This document shows, piece by piece, positions 58,592-64,000 of a stretch of 64,000 nucleotides of DNA. The notes below the pieces were generated by a model, which saw nothing but the letters and a program-made list of their open reading frames with translations, was not told the origin of the DNA and made no database searches. Made by a program: the position numbers and the translations under genes. The stretch comes from Lasiosphaeria ovina (Eukaryota > Ascomycota > Sordariomycetes > Sordariales > Lasiosphaeriaceae). The stretch is from NCBI GenBank assembly GCA_033439765.1, contig JAULSN010000001.1, positions 3,534,001-3,598,000 on the forward strand, given 5' to 3'. Within the stretch, counting starts at the first letter, position 1. Every line of letters begins with the position of its first letter.

Positions 58592-60067
58592 ATGACGACG
58601 GTGGCTCCTCCTCCTGACAAGACAGCCACGGGCGCCGCCGCCCCTATCGCCGCACTAGCCACCGCTTCGGCGACGGCGACCATGGATACGCCGGCGCCGA
58701 CACCCACACCCAGAGTGCCTATCCCGCCCCGCGGCGTCGACTACCGCGGCAAGCTGGTGCTGGCCCCCATGGTGCGGTCGGGCGAGCTGCCCTCGCGTCT
58801 GACGGCGCTGCACTACGGCGCCGATCTGGTGTGGGGTATGTGTGTGCCATTGAGACTTGAGAGCCGTGGTGATAAATAACAGCAGCTAACGGTTTTGGCG
58901 GCGCCAGGTCCTGAGACGGTTGACCACTCCATGATCGGCACAACGCGCCGCGTCAACCCGCGCACCGGCATGATCGAGTGGACGCGCATCCCGACCAACA
59001 ACAAGAAGGTCGACTCGACGGTCGAGAGCGTCATCTTCCGCATCGACCCCGTCCGCGAGGCGTCGCGGCTCATCTTCCAGCTCGGCACGAGCGACCCGGC
59101 GCGCGCCGTAGAGGCGGCGCGGCTGGTGGCGCCCGACTGCGTCGGCATCGACGTTAACGCCGGCTGCCCCAAGCCCTTCAGCACGTCGGGCGGCATGGGT
59201 GCGGCGCTGCTGAAGACGCCCGACAAGCTGGTGGCCATCCTCGAGGCCCTGGTGCGCGACGTGGCCCCGGCCGCCCAGATCGGCATCAGCGTCAAGATCC
59301 GCATCCTCGAGACGCCAGCCGAGACCGAGGTGCTCGTGCGTCGCCTCGTCGCCACGGGCATCACCGGCCTGACGCTGCACTGCCGCACCCCCGACATGCG
59401 CAAGACGGCGCGCGCCATCCGCGGCCAGGTGCGCATGGTCGCCGACGTGTGCCGCGAGGCCGGCGTCGCCTTCCTCTTGAACGGCGACGTCGAGACGCGC
59501 AGCCACGCGGCCGAGCTCGCCTACGAGTTCGGCACCGACGGCGCCATGATCGCCACCGCCGCCGAGAGCAACCCCAGCTGCTTCCGCAGCAACGCGGCGG
59601 GCGGCTTGGCCTCCTGGGAGGAGGTGGTCGGCAAGTACCTGACGTACGCCATCGAGGTCGAGAACAAGCTGCAAAACACAAAGTACCTGCTCGCGCAGAT
59701 GGTGCCCGGAAAGGCGGGAATCCACCCGAAGCTGCACGGCTGCAAGTCGTACCGCCACATTATCGAGCTGCTGGGCTGCACGGACCTCGTCGACCGCGCC
59801 GCCGCTGTCGACGCCGTCCTGAACCTACCCCCACCGGTAGCCCCGCCACCGCAGCTGGCTGCTGCCAAGCCCTCAGGGACGAAGCGGAAGAGGGGGGCAG
59901 CGGCCGGCGCCTCGCACGACAAGAAGAAGAAGACGGTGCCGTCCGCACAGGCAAAACCCCCCCGCAGCCGCTCTGCTAGTCCGGCTCGTGAAGCGATAGA
60001 AGCTGCGGTCGGGGCGGCGGCGGCGGTGGCGCCTCAGCCGGTTGCGGCCTCGAGCGTGGCCGTGTAG
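58592..60067 (+). CDS. dus2: tRNA-dihydrouridine synthase, Dus2/Smm1 type
   Basis: FMN- and NADPH-dependent enzyme reducing U20 in the D-loop of tRNA. Two exons, 58592-58835 and 58908-60067, across a 72-nt intron (GTATGT...CAGCTAACGG...CCAG), give 467 residues. The join gives LVWG-PETVDHSMIGTTR. Diagnostic segments: LVLAPMVRSGELPSRLTALHYGADLVWGPE near the start, the catalytic Cys168 in VNAGCPKPFSTSGGMGAALL, then KIRILETPAETEVLVRRL, TGITGLTLHCRTPDMR, FLLNGDVETR and GTDGAMIATAAESNPSCF. The C-terminus is Ala/Pro/Lys-rich (KRKRG, HDKKKKTVPS) and lacks the double-stranded RNA-binding domain of animal Dus2. A second ATG at 58682 is an alternative start. Confidence 0.93.
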
Positions 60068-61008
60068 ATGGATATATCAAGAATACCCATCCATTTCTGT
60101 TTGCTTTTGTTTGTATTTAAGATATCTCGGGCATAGGAAAAGCGCAGGCGGGTAAGGTAGGCGGACTGGGGACTGACTGACTGACTGACTTGTGGGACAA
60201 GCGGATGTATGTACATATGGGAACAAAAAAAAATCAGGCTAGCAGGGCATTTTTTCGTAAACGGGTTCTTCTTCTATAACGTTTCCTTTTCTTTTGCAGT
60301 TGCATCATTACATGATTCCGGGCTGAATACTGCCTCCCCCGCCTGTAGATGGGTAAATAGGAGTCTGGATTCTTTTACATCTTTTTAGGTTTCCTTAACT
60401 ACCTTGAATGACATTTGAATCATGGTTCAATGTATCCCTTCCCTCCAACCCCCTATTTCCTGGTTTCTGGTTTCTGGTATCTGTAGAATTTGCAGAATCT
60501 GCAATCATGAGTAATTCTGGCTCACTGGCGAATTTATTTCTATGGGTAGGTAGGTAGGTAGGCATGCTCTGGCCTGCCGTCAACTTGAGAAACGAGGAAG
60601 TCATTTTGCAGGCTTACCCCATTTCTTTCATTGATAGCGTGGACTCGCTCGTCCATTTATTTGCTCGGGCATGGTCCAAGACCCTCCTACTCCTCAAACC
60701 GACTCTCTTGCAAAAAAACAAACATAAAACATGAAAAACGATAAGGATAAGTACGGCCACGGAATATGTATGATTTTATGTACAAGAACAGACAGCTAAG
60801 CATGTAATCGCTGTTATCGTTTTATTTTTATCTTCTCTCTCCATTGCAGCCGCTGCCGTGCTGTCCTTTTCAGACCCGCCAAAGCTTACATGACAGGCAG
60901 GCAGGCAGGCAGGCCGAGTCGGTTAAGGTAGGTATTGTTCCCAATATGCGCAGGGAAGAAAAGAAGCCGTCCCAAGGCATACATACATCGAAGTACTGGC
61001 TGACTGGC
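60068..61008. other. Convergent 3' region between dus2 and ppe1
   Basis: 941 bases, T-rich. It contains tandem TGAC (60174-60190), TAGG (60546-60561) and GCAG (60897-60914) tetramer runs. No gene. Confidence 0.6.
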
Positions 61009-61581
61009 TCACACGCGCTTCCCCTGAGCCAAAAGGTCCGACACCTTGGGGGGCAGCACCAGCGTGCTGCGGTCGTTGCGGCGGTAAAAGTCGACGAGCG
61101 CCATGGCCGTCTTCTCGGGCAGGTCCTCGTGGATGAAGTGACCGGCCTCGGGGAAGACCTGCAGCGCGTACTTACCTGCGGCGGGTGGTTGGGTGTTAGC
61201 TTTGTTGTTTCGGCCGCTGAGACAGGAGATACGATATAGAATAGAAGATGGATAAAAGGAAAGAGGGAAAGAAACGCACCCTGCATCTGCCCAATCGTCA
61301 GCTCCGTGTCCAGCCGGTCGGTGCCGGCCAGCAGCAGCAGCTTGCCGCCGCGGCCCTCAAGGAACTTCTTGCTGAGGCCGACGAACCAGTCCTCCCAGAA
61401 GGGCTGCGTGGCGGCGAGGTTTGTGCGCCAGCGCCAAGGCTTCTTCCTGTGCTTGGCCGCCGCCGCCGCCGCCAGCGCGTCCATCATGACCTCGCCGTCC
61501 CCGTCTCCATCTCCGTCCCCGTCGCCGCTATCACTACCCGCATCGCGACTTCTCCCGCTCTGGCCAGCCACCTCCTCCTCT

Positions 61582-61624
<43 letters not shown>

Positions 61625-62775
61625 GCGTCTTGTCGACGAGCAAAGCCGGCACGCTAGTACGGGCCGAGACGGAGTTGCGGACGGTGCGGGAGCGGACATG
61701 CCAGTCGATGCCGTCGCGCAGCGAGGCGAACCCCTGCGGCCGCGTCGACAGGTACGTCTGCATGCTCTGCAGGGCGTCCATGGCGGAGCCCTCGACGACG
61801 TCGAGCACGGCGTAGCCTAGCAGGTTGGTGCCGACGCCGCCGCTGCCGTTGCGACGCGCCAGCTCCGTCACCACGGCCCCGCCCAGCGAGTGGCCCACCA
61901 GGATCGCGGGCGGCAGCTCGCCCCATTTCATGGCCGCCTGCGTGAGCTCCACGGCGCGCTGCAGGTCCGTCGCCAGCGTGTCGAGCCGGAGGTCGGGGAC
62001 TTCGTCGTCGGGTGCCGTGGCGGGAGGGTGAGTAGAGGCGGCAGCAGTAGTGGTGGTGACGGTGGAAGGGGGAGGGGGGAAAGTGGAAGACGAATCCGTG
62101 AGAGTGGTGGTTGTTATGGTGGTATTAGTCGTCGTCGACCCGTGGCCCCGCGCATCGGGCGACAGGATGCCGGCGCCAGGCAAGCGCTTGCGGATCTCGG
62201 CGCTCAGCACGGCGAAGGAGAGGCCCGAGGACCCGGCGCCGTGGTGCATGACAAACAGCGGGCCCTTGCCGCCGGCGGTAGGGGACGTGAGGTAGACGTG
62301 GTGCGTTGTGGTGGTGGTAGTAGTGATGGCCGTGGTGCCGTCCTCGCTGATGCGCGTGGCCGTCGTGGCGACGCTGGGGAGGAACAGCTCTCGCTCAAAG
62401 TACGTCGTCCAGGGGATGGGGTCGAGAGAGCGGCCGCCCGCGAACCTACGCCCGCCGAGAAGGGTCAGCATTGCTGTCGAGAGGATAACGGAGGCGGCGA
62501 AACATGAAAAAAAGGTAAAAGTGAAAAAAAAAAAAAAAAACATACCCCTGTGGACGGGCAAACAGGGCGCGGCTGGGCGAGGGTATGACGGTGCCGGTCG
62601 AGGACATGGACGACGACGAGGCCGAGTCGTCGTCCGGGGGGGTCGGAGTCTGTGTGAGGGCGTGGTGAAACTGAAAAGCGCGGTCCTCGTCGGCCTCGTC
62701 CAGCGCCATGTTGGCCTCGCCGGCCATGGCACTGGAGATTCGTGCCTTTGCCCACTTCTTTTGGAGATGGCTCAT
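61009..62775 (-). CDS. ppe1: Protein phosphatase methylesterase 1 (PME-1 / Ppe1)
   Basis: Serine hydrolase removing the C-terminal methyl ester of the PP2A catalytic subunit. Three exons, 62775-62546, 62445-61280 and 61175-61009, give 520 residues; introns are 100 nt (with a 17-T run) and 104 nt. An alpha/beta hydrolase fold is visible: PLFVMHHGAGSSGLSFAVLS, the nucleophile elbow VGHSLGGAVV (Ser near residue 265), LLLLAGTDRLD with the acid, and the catalytic His in FPEAGHFIHED. The second join gives MQG-KYALQVFPEAGHF. Two unusual low-complexity insertions, Thr/Ser/Pro-rich after DARGHG and Ala then Gly-Asp-rich before AKHRKKPWRWRTNL, make the protein about 120 residues longer than typical. 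Confidence 0.93.
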
Positions 62776-63445
62776 GCCTATTTACGAGTAACAGGTATGC
62801 GCCTGCCCTGCCCTGCCCTCCACTGCCTTGAGGGAGGTGCCTGCCGTGCCTGCCGTGCCGATGGTCGCGTGCGTCTGTAAAATTGACGTTCAAGAAAAGG
62901 CAAAACTCCGAATTGGCGAATATATCTCACAATGGTCAACAGCTAAGTTCGGCGCAAGACATTGTTGTTCGTCAAGCGGTTGGGTTGCGATGAGGGGTTG
63001 CAAGATGGGTGATAATCGAAGTGAGGTCATTCGTTGGCTGTTGCCTTTCGACCCCTGTAAGAATGGACCGCACCCAGACAATACAGTGGAATATCCATAA
63101 CCACTGTCACAAACTTACCTACAACACACCTCAGCTCCAACTCAATCATTTCAAGTTGCGTTTTCAGTGTCTCTTGATTCTCTTATTCGAAATTTGATTA
63201 TTTGTCAAAGCTAACTATGCATAGTGTGGTATCATTTGAAATATCATGCCCTCATAAACAGCACCCTCCCTGCCTTCTCCAGACCGTCGCGCGAATCCCA
63301 TGAAAATAGACCATGTACAAAATGAAATGAATCGCCAGATATATACTGTCGACCGAGCCTCCATGCAAATGCTCTTGTTTCTATACCGCATGAGGGGCAA
63401 GTGATAAAGAAAAATTATGCTTAATCGATACGCCGCTCGCGCCGC
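62776..63445. other. Intergenic region between ppe1 and the right-edge gene
   Basis: 670 bases with no supported gene. It should hold the ppe1 promoter and the 3' UTR of the next minus-strand gene. Confidence 0.55.
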
Positions 63446-63963
63446 TTAATAACCGCGGGGAGGCTGCCCTCCGTAAGGCCCACCGCCGTAGCCGTATCCG
63501 CCCCCGCCCCCGCCACCCCCGCCGTACTGGCGCGCCCCACCGTAGCCGGTTTGCGCCGGGGGTCTGTACGGGCGGCTTGGCCCGCTGTAGTTGTTGTAAC
63601 CAGCGGCACCCGCGTAACTGGTGCCGCCGCTCATATTTGGCAACGTGGGCTGCCGCGTGTCGGCTGATCCTGCGGGTGCTGTGTTGAGAAGATTCTCTGT
63701 CGAGTTGAGAGGCGACACCGCCATTGGTGTTGCCGGCGTTATTGGCCGGTAGGCCCCGGAACGGGGCGCGAACAAAGATTTGGATGGCGGTTCGGCGTTG
63801 AGATACCGGTCAGGCGAGATGGAGCGAGCGGCCACTTCCTGGTTGTCGACACCGAAGCCCGGCTTGAGCGGCTCGGATGCTTCCGAATTTGCCGACTTTG
63901 ACCGGTCCAGCAACAAAGAGTTCCGCGCATCCAGAGGCGTGAGAGTGTCGCGTTGCATTTTCT
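63446..63963 (-). CDS. 3'-terminal exon of a gene continuing past the right edge
   Basis: The last exon runs from about 63963, after a TTTTGCAG acceptor preceded by a GATACTAACC branch, to TAA 63446-63448. It encodes about 172 residues: MQRDTLTPLDARNSLLLDRS, a Ser/Pro-rich middle, and a Gly/Tyr tail (YGGARQYGGG... GGPYGGQPPRGY). The start at ATG 63958 is only an internal Met. A disordered Gly-Tyr tail like this often ends membrane or wall-related proteins of filamentous fungi, but the folded part lies outside the window, so I give no function. Confidence 0.7.
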
Positions 63964-64000
63964 CTGCAAAAGTACCCGGGTTAGTATCAAATAGCGGAAA

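Noticed and set aside
58886..59758. 290-codon minus-strand frame opposite dus2
   Set aside because: Antisense shadow; the plus strand has the Cys168 motif and full family pattern.
1..64000. tRNA, rRNA or CRISPR features
   Set aside because: Scanned for B-box-like GGTTCGAATCC words, dispersed 5S-like sequence and regularly spaced direct repeats; none seen. A covariance-model scan would be decisive.
1..64000. Secondary-metabolite or defence gene cluster
   Set aside because: Genes present are unrelated housekeeping, chromatin and signalling genes; no synthase, NLR or tailoring enzyme set.

Overview
The window is nuclear DNA of a filamentous ascomycete, most likely a Sordariomycete. Short 46-160 nt introns with GT..CTAAC/CTAAT..AG signals interrupt most genes. 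Coding sequence is GC-rich with C/G-ending codons. The best-recognised products are typical of such fungi: a group III HAMP-repeat histidine kinase (Nik1/Os-1 type), Hos2-type HDAC, a WW-PhoD phosphatase and a SAM-HMG-box protein. One decayed HNH gene carries nonsense codons of the kind left by repeat-induced point mutation (RIP). There is no operon structure, rRNA, tRNA or CRISPR that I could see. Gene models were built by joining reading frames at consensus splice sites, with frame and length checked at each junction.

Layout, left to right: a tandem-FolB pteridine protein (1.2-2.5 kb, +); a 4.4 kb gene-poor stretch; UDP-glucose pyrophosphorylase (6.8-9.0, +), convergent with an ING/Yng2-type PHD protein (9.7-11.3, -), which is divergent from the Hos2-type deacetylase (12.9-14.3, +); an Fmp42/SLC43-like MFS carrier (15.0-16.8, -); 5.4 kb with a possible transposon relic; a WW-PhoD phosphatase protein (22.3-26.3, +); phosphomannomutase (27.3-28.4, -); a low-complexity Asn/Gly/Arg-rich protein (28.9-30.0, -); a cation/Ca2+ exchanger (30.6-33.7, -); condensin subunit Brn1/CAP-H (35.0-38.0, +); a small coiled-coil protein (39.0-40.3, -, tentative); 4.5 kb without genes; the SAM-HMG-box protein (44.8-46.9, +); Nik1 (48.5-52.7, -); a 5.9 kb stretch containing the HNH nuclease pseudogene (56.1-57.3); tRNA-dihydrouridine synthase Dus2 (58.6-60.1, +); PP2A methylesterase Ppe1 (61.0-62.8, -); and the 3' end of a further gene running off the right edge.

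Functionally this is a mixed housekeeping neighbourhood, not a cluster. UDP-glucose pyrophosphorylase and phosphomannomutase both feed nucleotide-sugar and cell-wall/glycosylation pathways. The divergent Yng2/Hos2 pair places a probable acetyltransferase-complex subunit next to a deacetylase. Nik1 (osmosensing) and Ppe1 (PP2A control) are signalling genes. I found no convincing new multi-gene system. The most interesting items are the RIP-like HNH pseudogene, the hidden last exon of the SAM-HMG gene, recurring palindromic decamers in intergenic DNA, the divergent HAT/HDAC promoter, and several unusual introns.
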